Source: Caulobacter segnis ATCC 21756 | Lineage (GTDB): Bacteria; Pseudomonadota; Alphaproteobacteria; Caulobacterales; Caulobacteraceae | Assembly (NCBI RefSeq): GCF_000092285.1 | Contig: NC_014100.1 | Location: 4,278,001-4,342,000, forward strand | Direction: 5' to 3' | DNA length: 64,000 nt | Part shown: positions 51,231 to 60,609 of the stretch, in pieces | Numbering within the stretch: position 1 is the stretch's first letter | Layout of the letters: the number at the start of each line of letters is the position of its first letter | Program-made: the position numbers and the translations under genes | The notes under the pieces: generated by a model | What the model saw: only the letters and a program-made list of their open reading frames with translations | What the model was told of the DNA's origin: nothing | The model's database searches: none

Positions 51231-53720
51231 TTAGAAGCCAGCGCGCAGGGTAAGCGTGAAGGTCCGCGGCGAGCCAATGTTGGCAAAAGGCCGGCCATAG
51301 CCCGGAGCGCCTGGGGTCGCGCTCGTCTGAGTACCCAAATTACCGTAGTACTTTTTGTCGAACAGGTTGCTAACGTTCGCTTGGATGAACGAGTTCTCGA
51401 AACCCATTCCCTTCAGGGAATACTTAGCATCCAGGTCAGTCAGGACATAGCTACCCACCTTTAGATCGTTGACGTCGGTGGCCCAGCGCGAGCTGACATA
51501 CTTGGTCTGGACACCCAGCGTCAGGCCCTCGACGGGTTCCACTTCCATCCGGTTCGAGAAGGTCCAGTGCGGAGTCTCGACGATCTCCTTACCTTTGGTC
51601 GCCGCAAAGGTGGTCGAGCTGATCGCGATATTATCCTGTAGCTCACTGTCGTTATACGAAACCGAGAAGTAGGCGGTCAGGTAGTCGGTCGGGTTGAAGC
51701 CCGCTGAGGCGTCGACGCCCCACTGCTTCACTTCGCCAACGTTTCGGTCGATGTTGATACCCAGGTCCTGATCGTAAGAACTGACGATACGGTTCTCGAA
51801 CTTCGTGTTCCAGGCGCTGACGCTAACCAGCCATTGGCTGGTCTGATAGCGATAGCCACCCTCGAACGTGTTGCTGGTCTCCGGCTGGACCGTCGAGTTC
51901 CCGACCGTGCCGTTGGCGAGACGTAGAACCGTATACAGGTTGTCCGTACGCGGCAGCGAGGTCGAGCCAGCGTAGCTAGCGTATAGCTGGCTGTGATCGT
52001 TCAGGCGATACATGCCGCCGATGTTGGGCAGAACGTCGTCATACTTCAGGGTCTTGGAGTACGGCGCGATGTATTGAGTGGAGCCCGTAGCCGCGAAGGT
52101 CACGTTGCCGTTAGGCAGAGTGTTGTTTGGGGTTTCGGTGGTGCAGCGCACCGAGCTCGAGCCGTTCTGCGAATAGCAGAACTGGTTCAGCTCGCGTTTG
52201 AAGAATGGCGCGCGGACGCCGATGCTGAGGTTCAGCTTGTCGTCCAGGAATTTGCCGCGATACTCAGCGCTGACTTGGTTCAGAGTGGCGATCGAGAAGC
52301 GGTCACGCGCGCGCATGAAGCTCTTTCCATCCACGGTCTTGATCTTCTCGCCGTGGCCGTCCTTGCCGCCGAACCACGAGGTGTAGCGCGGCCCGTCCGA
52401 ACCACCGAAGTCGATCGTGCTGTACTCGCCGGTTTGGCGGTGACGACCGTAGTCCAGCGTGTAGCCAATGCGGAACGCGTTGTTTTCGTTCAGCTTCCAG
52501 ATCAACGACGTCAGCACGCCGTAACGGCGGGTGTTGGTGTTGCTGGGCGTCATGACCCGAACGGTGTCGTTCAGATCGCCATCCTTGTTCAGATCGACGC
52601 CACCCGTCGTGGCCGTGCCGCGCAGCTGAGCGTTGGTCTCGGTCAGCGTGGCGTTCTGAGTGCCCCCGTTGGCCAGGGTGTACTGGAACGAAGGGTCGAA
52701 GGTGAAGGTCAGGCCGTGACCCAGCGTGAAGCGCGATTGGCCGCGCAGGTTGCCGGTATTCGACGGGTTGATGCGAAGGCCGTAGTACGACGAGCTGCCC
52801 GCGTCGACGTCAACATCGCCGGTCACACCGGTCGGGGTGGTGACGGTCGGAGACGCATAGGTGGTCGCGAAGTCGACGCCCCAGCCAGCCGTGTCCACTT
52901 CGTTCGGCAGCGAGGCAGTGGCCGTCCGCAGGTTCGGGCCGTAGTAGGCGTTGTTGCGGTTGACGTTGTAGTGTGCGGCCAGGCTGACGAAGTCGCCGTT
53001 GTCGCCGATCGGCTGATAGACCTTGGCGTTGATCTGGCGCTTGTAGATCTCGCCTTCGCCCTTGAACTTATCGTACTTCTGATACGAGCCTTCCACCCAC
53101 ATACGGGTGCCCCACGGACCGAACTCGCCGGTCTCTGCGAAAGCGGCGAAGCGGCGATAGTTGTCGGTGCCGACGCTGGCCTGGGCCCAGGCGCTGGCTT
53201 CCTTGCTCGGCGTCAGGGTCGAGATGCCGATGGTGCCGCCGGTGCTGGCCGCGGTCGGGCTATCGACGTCGGTCGAGCCAGTGTTGACCGAGGCGTAAGC
53301 GATGATTTCCGAGTCGGGCAGCTGGTTGGTGTAGGTCGCGTAGTTGCCGGTGTCGTTCAGCGGCATGCCGTCAAACGTGAGGGCGACGCGGTTGCCGTCG
53401 AAGCCGTGCAGACGAATGTTGCCGCCGCTGCTGCCGTAGGCGTCATTGTTGGTGAAGTTCAGGCCGGGAACGAGAATGCTCAGCGACTGGATCACCGTTT
53501 GGCCCGGAACCTGGGTGGCCAGGAACTCCTGCGACACCGTCGCACGGCTCTTCGCCACGGTTTCGGCGTTCAGCATGCCTCCGACGGTCTTCGGACCGGT
53601 CGCCGCGGTGATGACGACGCTATCGAGTTCGGTCGAGGCTGTGGACTGAGCAAAAGCGCTCGTGGCGATCAGGCTGCCGACCAGGGCGGTCGTGGCCAGG
53701 GCGAAGTTTTTCATTTTCAT
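51231..53720 (-). CDS. TonB-dependent receptor (large, substrate unknown)
   Basis: This is an 829-residue receptor. Signal peptide 1-24 ('LVGSLIATSAFA-QS'), TonB box 'LDSVVITAATG', plug 'GQTVIQSLSILVPGLNFTNNDAYGSSGGNIRLHGFDGNRVALTFDG' and 'TGSTDVDSPTAASTGGTIGI', and a barrel ending 'SPRTFTLTLRAGF'. An internal disulfide is possible between 'NQFCYSQ' and 'SVRCTTE'. It is noticeably less GC-biased in third positions and Asn/Thr-rich compared with its neighbours. ATG 53720 or 53714 (MKMK) are equivalent. Its substrate is not readable; adjacency to agmatine genes is interrupted by a terminator. Confidence 0.9.
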   Translation of the reverse strand: MKMKNFALATTALVGSLIATSAFAQSTASTELDSVVITAATGPKTVGGMLNAETVAKSRATVSQEFLATQVPGQTVIQSLSILVPGLNFTNNDAYGSSGGNIRLHGFDGNRVALTFDGMPLNDTGNYATYTNQLPDSEIIAYASVNTGSTDVDSPTAASTGGTIGISTLTPSKEASAWAQASVGTDNYRRFAAFAETGEFGPWGTRMWVEGSYQKYDKFKGEGEIYKRQINAKVYQPIGDNGDFVSLAAHYNVNRNNAYYGPNLRTATASLPNEVDTAGWGVDFATTYASPTVTTPTGVTGDVDVDAGSSSYYGLRINPSNTGNLRGQSRFTLGHGLTFTFDPSFQYTLANGGTQNATLTETNAQLRGTATTGGVDLNKDGDLNDTVRVMTPSNTNTRRYGVLTSLIWKLNENNAFRIGYTLDYGRHRQTGEYSTIDFGGSDGPRYTSWFGGKDGHGEKIKTVDGKSFMRARDRFSIATLNQVSAEYRGKFLDDKLNLSIGVRAPFFKRELNQFCYSQNGSSSVRCTTETPNNTLPNGNVTFAATGSTQYIAPYSKTLKYDDVLPNIGGMYRLNDHSQLYASYAGSTSLPRTDNLYTVLRLANGTVGNSTVQPETSNTFEGGYRYQTSQWLVSVSAWNTKFENRIVSSYDQDLGINIDRNVGEVKQWGVDASAGFNPTDYLTAYFSVSYNDSELQDNIAISSTTFAATKGKEIVETPHWTFSNRMEVEPVEGLTLGVQTKYVSSRWATDVNDLKVGSYVLTDLDAKYSLKGMGFENSFIQANVSNLFDKKYYGNLGTQTSATPGAPGYGRPFANIGSPRTFTLTLRAGF

Positions 53721-53909
53721 GCGGAAGGATCCCCTCGTTGTTCGCTACGCCCGCCCGTTCAGAGCACGGTCACGCATCGTTTCCGGCCGTTTACAGAAAG
53801 TTTTAGAAGGTTTGGTGACGGAATCGCCACGCCCGCCCGGAAACTGTCACAATGCCCCGGAAACGCGGAAGAATTGGTCAGATTTTTCTTACTTGTTTAA
53901 TCAGGGGTC

Positions 53910-55478
53910 ATGACACCTCAGCCCGACTCAGCCTCCAAAATCGCCGAAATCCGCGCCTGGCGGCTGACCCTGTCGATGGTGGCGGGGCTGACGCTCCTGC
54001 GCCTCGCCGCGCTGTTCTCCACGCCCTTGGAGCTTTATCCGGACGAGGCTCAGTACTGGCTGTGGTCGCGCGAGCTGGCGTTCGGCTACTTCTCCAAGCC
54101 GCCGATGATCGCCTGGCTCATCTGGCTGACCACCAAGATCGGCGGCGACGCCGAGGCCTGGGTGCGCCTGTCGGCGCCGCTGCTGCATGGCGCGACGGCC
54201 CTGGTCGTCCATCGCATCGCCCGACGCCTCTACGGCGGATGGTCCGGCCTCGCCGCGGCGGCGATCTACAGCCTGATGCCCGGCGTCGTGCTGTCGTCCG
54301 GGCTGATGGCCACGGACGCGCCCCTGCTTTTCTTCCTGTCCCTGACGATCTGGGCCTATGTCGACCTCGCTGAAGCCTATGCGCCGCGCCGCTACTTCGT
54401 GGCTGCGGGGATGGGCGTCGCGCTCGGGCTCGCCTTCCTATCGAAATATGCGGCGATCTATGCGCTGGGCAGCATCGTCCTGCACGCCCTGATCTCGCGG
54501 GAGGCGCGCCGTCGCTGGTGCCCGGCGGCGATCGTGCTGTTCGCCTTCGCGTTCGTGCTGACCCTGGCGCCGAACTTCGCCTGGAACGCCAGCCATCATT
54601 TTTCGACGGTCAAGCACACCGCCTCGAACGCCAACTGGGGCGCTCAACTCTTTAATGTCCGCGAACTGAGCGAATTCGTGCTCTCGCAGTTCGGCGTCTT
54701 CGGCCCCGTCCCCTTCGGCGTGCTGCTGGGCGGGGCGATCTGGCTCAGCGCGAAGCGGAGGATTCAGTCGCCGGATCTTCTGCTGCTGTGCTTCAGCGCG
54801 CCGCCCCTGATCGTTGTCGCCGGAGAGGCCTTCGTGTCGCGCGCCAACGCCAATTGGGCCGGAGCGGCGTTCGTGGCGGGCTCGGTGCTCGCCGCCGGCT
54901 GGCTGCTGCGCTGGAACGCACGGCGATGGCTGATCGGCGGACTGACGGTTCAAGCGATCTTCGCGGCCTTCTTCGTCGTGTGCATGGTCAATCCGCGCGC
55001 GGCCGACGCCGTCGGCCTGTCGAACGGCTTCAAGCGCGTGCGCGGCTGGGATCAGACGGTCCAGGCGATCATCGAGCGGACGCGGGAGGAGCAGTCGCTG
55101 CGCAGCGGCGTCACCGCCGTCGCCATGGACGACCGCTTCCTCTACAACGCCGCCGCCTACTATGGCCGCGACTATTTCGGCCAACCCGGCGCGCCGGCGC
55201 TGCGCATGTGGGTGCACGAGGCCCATCCCCAGAACCAGGCCGAGACGGAGGCTCCGCTGAACGCCGCCTTCGGTCGCCGCGCCCTGGTCGTCAGCCTCGA
55301 GGGCGGTTATCGCCCCGAGATCGAACAGGACTTCAAGGCGACCTCGGGCCTGCAGATCTCGCGCGTGCGCCTCGACAAGAAGCGCGCGCGCCGGATCGAC
55401 CTCTTCATCGCGGAGGGCTTTGCGCCCCTGCCCCGCGACCCCGTCACCGGACTGCCGCCGAAGCCGAAGCGCAAATAG
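53910..55478 (+). CDS. ArnT-like glycosyltransferase (GT39/GT83, PMT family)
   Basis: This is a 522-residue protein with about ten hydrophobic helices in residues 15-355 and a soluble C-terminus. 'PLELYPDEAQYWLWSRELAFGYFSKPPMIAWLI' is the catalytic-loop motif with the Asp-Glu pair shared by ArnT and related lipid-linked sugar transferases, and 'LSKYAAIYAL' is also typical. It transfers a sugar from a polyprenyl phosphate to an envelope acceptor such as lipid A. The acceptor is not identifiable here. CAGGGG precedes ATG 53910. It is divergent from the large TonB receptor (189-bp shared promoter region). Confidence 0.87.
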   Translation: MTPQPDSASKIAEIRAWRLTLSMVAGLTLLRLAALFSTPLELYPDEAQYWLWSRELAFGYFSKPPMIAWLIWLTTKIGGDAEAWVRLSAPLLHGATALVVHRIARRLYGGWSGLAAAAIYSLMPGVVLSSGLMATDAPLLFFLSLTIWAYVDLAEAYAPRRYFVAAGMGVALGLAFLSKYAAIYALGSIVLHALISREARRRWCPAAIVLFAFAFVLTLAPNFAWNASHHFSTVKHTASNANWGAQLFNVRELSEFVLSQFGVFGPVPFGVLLGGAIWLSAKRRIQSPDLLLLCFSAPPLIVVAGEAFVSRANANWAGAAFVAGSVLAAGWLLRWNARRWLIGGLTVQAIFAAFFVVCMVNPRAADAVGLSNGFKRVRGWDQTVQAIIERTREEQSLRSGVTAVAMDDRFLYNAAAYYGRDYFGQPGAPALRMWVHEAHPQNQAETEAPLNAAFGRRALVVSLEGGYRPEIEQDFKATSGLQISRVRLDKKRARRIDLFIAEGFAPLPRDPVTGLPPKPKRK

Positions 55479-55491
55479 CCGGGGACTTGGG

Positions 55492-56133
55492 CTAGACCGC
55501 CGCTTGGAACGCGGCTTCGGTCTTGGCCTTGACCTCGTCGACGGTCACGCCGGGCGCCAGTTCGATCAGGCGAACGGGCGTCTTGCCGCGATTGATCTCG
55601 AAGACGCCAAGCTCGGTGATCAGCAGGTCCACCACCCCGGCGCCGGTCAGCGGCAGGGTGCAGGCCTTCAGCAACTTGGGCGCGCCGGACTTCTCGCAGT
55701 GGTCCATGACCACCACCACACGCTTGACGCCGGCGACGAGGTCCATGGCCCCGCCCATGCCCTTGACCATCTTGCCCGGCACCATCCAGTTGGCGAGGTC
55801 GCCATTCTCGGCCACCTGCATGCCGCCCAGGATCGACAGGGCGATATGGCCGCCGCGGATCATGGCGAAGCTGTCGGCCGAGCTGAAGTACGAGCTGCTG
55901 TCCAGCTCGGTGATCGTCTGCTTGCCGGCGTTGATCAGGTCGGCGTCCTCTTCGCCCTCGTAGGGGAAGGGGCCCATGCCCAGCATGCCGTTCTCGCTCT
56001 GCAGCGTCACATGCATGCCTTCCGGGATGTAGTTGGCCACCAGGGTCGGGATGCCGATGCCGAGGTTCACGTAGAAGCCGTCCTGCAGCTCCTTGGCGGC
56101 GCGGGCCGCCATCTCGTCGCGGGTCCAGGCCAT
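55492..56133 (-). CDS. scoB: 3-oxoacid CoA-transferase subunit B
   Basis: This is a 213-residue CoA-transferase beta subunit. '[18 protein letters not shown]' opens the fold and '[14 protein letters not shown]' contains the catalytic Glu that forms the glutamyl-CoA intermediate; '[31 protein letters not shown]' is conserved. It moves CoA between succinyl-CoA and 3-oxoacids such as acetoacetate. Its start overlaps the scoA stop (TAATG). The alternative name atoA/pcaJ cannot be excluded without a tree. Confidence 0.92.
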   Translation of the reverse strand: MAWTRDEMAARAAKELQDGFYVNLGIGIPTLVANYIPEGMHVTLQSENGMLGMGPFPYEGEEDADLINAGKQTITELDSSSYFSSADSFAMIRGGHIALSILGGMQVAENGDLANWMVPGKMVKGMGGAMDLVAGVKRVVVVMDHCEKSGAPKLLKACTLPLTGAGVVDLLITELGVFEINRGKTPVRLIELAPGVTVDEVKAKTEAAFQAAV

Positions 56134-56858
56134 TACGCTTGCTCCTGAGTCTTTTGCTCGTGGGGGCGGGTGGTGACCCGCTCGATGCGCTTCTCGAACT
56201 TCGCGCCCTTGAGGATGCGGTCGACGTAGATGCCGGGCGTGTGGATCGCGTCCTTATCGAGGGCGCCGATCTCGACCAGCTCCTCGACCTCGACGACGGT
56301 CGCGCGGCCGGCGGTGGCCATCATCGGATTGAAGTTCCGCGCGGTCTTGCGGTAGATCAGATTGCCTTCGGCGTCGCCCTTCCAGGCTTTGACGATCGCG
56401 AGGTCGGCGGTCAGGCCGCGCTCCATCACGTACATCTCGCCGTCGAACTCGCGAACCTCCCTGCCTTCGGCCACCAGGGTGCCGTAGCCGGTGCGCGTGA
56501 AGAAGGCGGGGATGCCCGCACCGCCCGCACGGATGCGTTCGGCCAGCGTCCCCTGCGGATTGAACTCCAGCTCCAGTTCGCCGGAGAGGTAGAGCTGTTC
56601 GAACAGCTTGTTCTCACCCACATAGGACGAGACCATCTTCTTGATCTGGCGATTTTCCAGCAGGATGCCCAGGCCGAAGCCGTCGACGCCGCAATTGTTG
56701 GAGACGACCGTGAGGTCCTTCACCCCCGCCTCGCGGATGGCCGCGATCAGGTTCTCCGGGATGCCGCAGAGGCCAAAGCCCCCGGCCATGATGGTCATGC
56801 CGTCCTTGAGCAGCCCGGCCAGGGCCTCGACGGCGTTCTTCTTCACCTTGTCGACCAT
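56133..56858 (-). CDS. scoA: 3-oxoacid CoA-transferase subunit A
   Basis: This is a 241-residue CoA-transferase alpha subunit. '[24 protein letters not shown]' is the CoA-binding signature (GGFG), followed by '[35 protein letters not shown]' and '[28 protein letters not shown]'. It pairs with scoB to form the active heteromer. First gene of a two-gene operon used in ketone-body or branched fatty/amino-acid catabolism. Confidence 0.92.
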   Translation of the reverse strand: MVDKVKKNAVEALAGLLKDGMTIMAGGFGLCGIPENLIAAIREAGVKDLTVVSNNCGVDGFGLGILLENRQIKKMVSSYVGENKLFEQLYLSGELELEFNPQGTLAERIRAGGAGIPAFFTRTGYGTLVAEGREVREFDGEMYVMERGLTADLAIVKAWKGDAEGNLIYRKTARNFNPMMATAGRATVVEVEELVEIGALDKDAIHTPGIYVDRILKGAKFEKRIERVTTRPHEQKTQEQA

Positions 56859-56966
56859 GGTGTCTCCCTTGTCCCGACCTGCTAGTCGGGTGATGGGCGA
56901 ACCGTGTCGCCCGAGCCAAGAAGAAATTCAACCCTTGATGAATTGTTTTTCCGGAAGGGCCGCCTG

Positions 56967-57548
56967 ATGTCCGACGCTACCACCGGCTCGGTGACACCCG
57001 CCACCTCCGGCTTGCTTCTGGTGCTGGCCCACCCCGCGCTTGAGCGCTCGCGCGCCAATCGCGCCCTGGCCAAGGCGGCGAAGAGCGTTTCCGGCGTCAC
57101 TTTCAAGGATCTCTACGAGTCGTATCCGGACTTCGTGGTCGATATCGAGACCGAACAGGCGGCCCTTGTGGCCCACGACGTCGTGGCCCTGCAGTTCCCG
57201 CTGTTCTGGTACTCGACGCCATCCCTTCTGAAGGAGTGGCTGGACATCGTGTGGCTGCATGGCTTCGCCTACGGCGAGGACGGGGAGGCCCTGAAGGGCA
57301 AGAAGCTCTTCGTGGCCTGCACCACGGGCGGCTCGGCCAAGGCCTATCACGCCCACGGCTATAACCGTTTCAGCCTGGACGAATTCCTGCGCCCGCTGGA
57401 ACAGACGGCCCACCTCTGCGGCATGGAATGGGAGACCCCGTTCGTGGTTCATGGCGCATCCGTGAAAGACGACGCCGCCCTGAAATCTGAAGCCGAGCGC
57501 TACAAGGCGCGGATCGCTTCGCTCTTGCCGGCCCGCGCGGAGGCGTAA
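56967..57548 (+). CDS. KefG/KefF-like quinone oxidoreductase, K+-efflux ancillary protein
   Basis: This is a 193-residue flavodoxin-2 fold protein: 'LLLVLAHPALERSRANRAL' binds FMN, 'DVVALQFPLFWYSTPSLLKEWLDIVWLHGFAYG' is the NQO1/KefF signature. It lies 6 bp upstream of a KefC-like antiporter, as KefF/KefG do with KefC/KefB in enterobacteria, where they activate efflux upon electrophile stress. ATG 56967 leaves an about 15-residue Thr/Ser-rich tail before the fold. Confidence 0.88.
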   Translation: MSDATTGSVTPATSGLLLVLAHPALERSRANRALAKAAKSVSGVTFKDLYESYPDFVVDIETEQAALVAHDVVALQFPLFWYSTPSLLKEWLDIVWLHGFAYGEDGEALKGKKLFVACTTGGSAKAYHAHGYNRFSLDEFLRPLEQTAHLCGMEWETPFVVHGASVKDDAALKSEAERYKARIASLLPARAEA

Positions 57549-57554
57549 GGACAG

Positions 57555-59459
57555 ATGGAAAACTTCCTCACCCAGACGCTCGTCTATCTGGGCGCGGCCG
57601 TCGTCTCGGTGCCGATCGCCAAGCGGCTGGGACTCGGCTCGGTGCTCGGCTACCTGATCGCGGGCGTGGTCATCGGACCTTACGCCCTGTCGCTGATCGG
57701 CGCGCAGGCCGACGTCATGAAGTTCGCCGAGTTCGGCGTCGTCATCCTGCTGTTCCTGATCGGCCTCGAGGTGCGGCCCTCGATGCTATGGGACATGCGC
57801 AAGGCCATCTTCGGCTTTGGCGGGACCCAGGTCGTCTGCACCTCGCTGGCGATCGCCGGCGCATCCATGCTGCTGGGCCTGCCCTGGCAGACGGCCCTGG
57901 CGGTCGGCATGGTGCTGGCGATGTCCTCGACCGCCATCGTGTTGCAGACCCTGGATGAAAAGGGCCTGAGGCAGGGACCGGTGGGACGGGCGGCGTTTGG
58001 GATCCTGCTTCTGCAGGACCTGGCCGTCATTCCGATGTTCGCGCTCCTGCCCCTGCTCGCCACGGTCGCCCCGCAGACCCATGGCGACGCGGGCGGGCAC
58101 GGCGGCGCCAGTCTGGTGGCCCACCTGCCCGTCTGGGCGCAAGGGCTGTCCGTCTTCGCGGCCGTGGCCGCCGTGGTCGGCGGCGGCCGCTATCTCGTGC
58201 GACCCGTCTTCCGCTTTATCGCCAAAGCCCGCCTGCGGGAGATCTTCACCGCCTCGGCGCTGCTGATCGTCGTCGCCGTGGCCAGCCTGATGCAGATCGT
58301 GGGCCTGTCGCCCGCGCTCGGCGCCTTCCTGGCGGGCGTAGTCCTGGCCGAGAGCGAGTTCCGGCGCGAGCTGGAGACCGACATCGAGCCGTTCCGCGGC
58401 CTGCTGCTGGGCCTGTTCTTCATCACGGTGGGCGCCGGGGTGGACCTGCCGCTCGTCGCCCGTCAGCCTCTGCTGCTGGGCGGCCTGGTCCTTGGGCTGA
58501 TGGCGCTGAAATTCCTGGTCCTGTACGGCCTGGCCCTGTTGTTCGGCGCGCCCAAGCGAGGCGCCCTGGCGGTCGCCACCGCCCTCGCCCAGGGCGGGGA
58601 GTTCGCGTTCGTGCTGCTCAGCTTCACGGTCGGGGCGGGCGTGATCGGCGCGCCGCTGGCGGCCCTGCTGACCGCCGCCGTGGCCGTCTCCATGGCGCTC
58701 ACGCCCGTGGCCATGATCCTCTACGAGCGCGTGGCCGCGCTGATGGACGCCGCCATCCCCGATGTCGTTCCCGACACTGGCGACTTCGACGAAAGCGAGC
58801 CGGACATCATCATCGCCGGCTTCGGTCGCTTCGGGCAGATCACCGGCCGCTTGCTGTCGTCGAACGGCTTCAAGTCGACGGTGCTGGACAGCGACATCGA
58901 GCAGATCGAGCTGCTACGTCGCTTCGGCCGGCGTGTGCACTACGGCGACGCCACCCGCCTCGACCTACTGCGCCAGGCCGGCGCCGATCGGGCGCGCATG
59001 CTGATCGTGGCGCTGGATGATCGGGAAAAGACGGTTGAGCTGGTGGAGACGGCGCGCAAGGCCTTCCCCAATCTCGTCATCCTGGCGCGCGCCTGGGATC
59101 GTCGCCACGCCTATGATCTGCTGGCCAATGGCGCCGACGCCGTGGAACGCGAGACCTTCGAGTCAGCCCTCGCCCTGGGGGCCACGGCGCTGCAGAAGCT
59201 GGGCTTCCGCGCCCATCGCGCCCATCGCGCGGCGGCCTACTTCCGTCGCCACGACCGCCGCATGTTCGAGGAGCTGCGGCCGATGTGGGGTCAGGAAGAA
59301 GCCTATATCCTGGCCTCCCGCGATGCGGCCCAGACCATGGATCGGCTGCTGGACGCCGACCTGCACCGCATGCGTCCCGGCGACGCCGGCGGCGCGTGGG
59401 ACACGGCCAGCCTGGACGAGGAATTGCGCGAGCGGGCCCAACAGGAGGGCGCGGACTGA
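57555..59459 (+). CDS. Glutathione-regulated-type K+ efflux antiporter (KefB/KefC-like)
   Basis: This is a 634-residue protein. Exchanger domain (about 1-380) with 'LGSVLGYLIAGVVIGPYALS', 'EFGVVILLFLIGLEVRPSMLW', 'MSSTAIVLQTLDEKGL' and 'LLLQDLAVIPMFALLPLLA'. TrkA-N domain: 'IIIAGFGRFGQITGRLL' and 'VHYGDATRLDLLRQAGADRARM'. This is closer to E. coli KefC than the two other antiporters in the window, and it has its own KefG-like partner directly upstream (AAGGA before ATG 57555). It exports K+ in exchange for H+ to acidify the cytoplasm during electrophile attack. Confidence 0.92.
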   Translation: MENFLTQTLVYLGAAVVSVPIAKRLGLGSVLGYLIAGVVIGPYALSLIGAQADVMKFAEFGVVILLFLIGLEVRPSMLWDMRKAIFGFGGTQVVCTSLAIAGASMLLGLPWQTALAVGMVLAMSSTAIVLQTLDEKGLRQGPVGRAAFGILLLQDLAVIPMFALLPLLATVAPQTHGDAGGHGGASLVAHLPVWAQGLSVFAAVAAVVGGGRYLVRPVFRFIAKARLREIFTASALLIVVAVASLMQIVGLSPALGAFLAGVVLAESEFRRELETDIEPFRGLLLGLFFITVGAGVDLPLVARQPLLLGGLVLGLMALKFLVLYGLALLFGAPKRGALAVATALAQGGEFAFVLLSFTVGAGVIGAPLAALLTAAVAVSMALTPVAMILYERVAALMDAAIPDVVPDTGDFDESEPDIIIAGFGRFGQITGRLLSSNGFKSTVLDSDIEQIELLRRFGRRVHYGDATRLDLLRQAGADRARMLIVALDDREKTVELVETARKAFPNLVILARAWDRRHAYDLLANGADAVERETFESALALGATALQKLGFRAHRAHRAAAYFRRHDRRMFEELRPMWGQEEAYILASRDAAQTMDRLLDADLHRMRPGDAGGAWDTASLDEELRERAQQEGAD

Positions 59460-59476
59460 GCCGCTAGGCGACGCGG

Positions 59477-60520
59477 TCAGGCCCCTTCGAGGGTCCGCAG
59501 CCAGTCTGGCAAGCGCTGGTCCTGAGTGGCCGCGGTCCAGGCCTGCATGGCGGACACGGCGCCGATCTCCCGCGCCTCGCCGGGGCTCATGCCAAACCGC
59601 GCCTTGAACGCGCGCGCGAAGCTGGACCACGCCGAAAATCCGTGACCCTCGGCTACCTGGCTCAACGGCAAATGACGCAAGGACGGGTCGGTCAGGGCGT
59701 CGAACACGCGCCGAAGACGCCGCCCCTGGATATGCTCGCGCACCCCGCCAAGCGGCTCGAACAGCCGATACAGCGAAGCGCGCGACAGCCCGAACTGGCG
59801 GGACAGCATTTCGGGACCCAGGCCCGGCTCGTGCAGGTTGGCGTCGATGAACCGGCGGATCTGAGTGAGGCGGGACTCCGAAACGGCCCGCCGGGCCTGC
59901 TGGCGATCGGACGTCGGCAGCGCGAGGCCCGCCAGCAGGTCAATGGTGGATCGGCCCACGGCGGGCGCGTCGTGGATCGAGAGGGCGCCCGTCATGCTCC
60001 AGATCGTCTCGACGTGTCCCTTGAGCAGGCGAGCGGCGGGGGTGTCGTATCGCAGGACCCGGCCATGCAGATCGTCAAGGTCGCGGTCGCGCGCGGCCAG
60101 GGCCTCCCGGGGAATAGCGAGACTGAAGTTGCCACAGGTCTGGGCTTCGGATTGGAAGGATCGTGAGAGGTCCAGCAGGCAGACATCGCCGACCTGCGTT
60201 TCGACCTCGCTGCGGTGGGCCTGCCTGCGGTCGCTCCCCTCGGCGATGATCTGCACCAGGATGAGGTCCAATCCCGTCGCGGCCACCTTCCGGTGATCAC
60301 GCCCGTAGCCATAGGTTCCGCCGCTCATATGGGCGTAGCCCAGCAGCATGGGACCGACATTGACGCTGCTGATCCAGAGATCCGGCCCTTCGGGGCCGAC
60401 GTCGCACAGGCGCGTGTCGAAAACGGGCGCGATCGCTTCGGCGTAGTCAGCGACGCCGCGACGGCCGGGCGAAACACGGGTGCCGGCCTGATGCCGGGGA
60501 AGCGGAAGAGAAAGCGACAT
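59477..60520 (-). CDS. AraC-family transcriptional regulator
   Basis: This is a 347-residue protein. The C-terminal third is the AraC double helix-turn-helix: 'IRRFIDANLHEPGLGPEMLSRQFGLSRASLYRLFEPLGGV' and 'VAEGHGFSAWSSFARAFKARFGMSPGEAR'. The N-terminal about 200 residues resemble the AraC-binding-like domain (PF14525 type: 'GDVCLLDLSRSF', 'IPREAL'). The effector is unknown. It lies 89 bp downstream of the desaturase gene on the same strand and next to the KefC-like gene, which it faces convergently. Confidence 0.88.
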   Translation of the reverse strand: MSLSLPLPRHQAGTRVSPGRRGVADYAEAIAPVFDTRLCDVGPEGPDLWISSVNVGPMLLGYAHMSGGTYGYGRDHRKVAATGLDLILVQIIAEGSDRRQAHRSEVETQVGDVCLLDLSRSFQSEAQTCGNFSLAIPREALAARDRDLDDLHGRVLRYDTPAARLLKGHVETIWSMTGALSIHDAPAVGRSTIDLLAGLALPTSDRQQARRAVSESRLTQIRRFIDANLHEPGLGPEMLSRQFGLSRASLYRLFEPLGGVREHIQGRRLRRVFDALTDPSLRHLPLSQVAEGHGFSAWSSFARAFKARFGMSPGEAREIGAVSAMQAWTAATQDQRLPDWLRTLEGA

Positions 60521-60609
60521 AGGACGCTCGAACTGGAGCGCCCCATGGACGCTACCCAGGACGCCCCTCTCTCTTGCCGCTCGAGCTTGGCCTTGTCGAG
60601 AGCCTACAA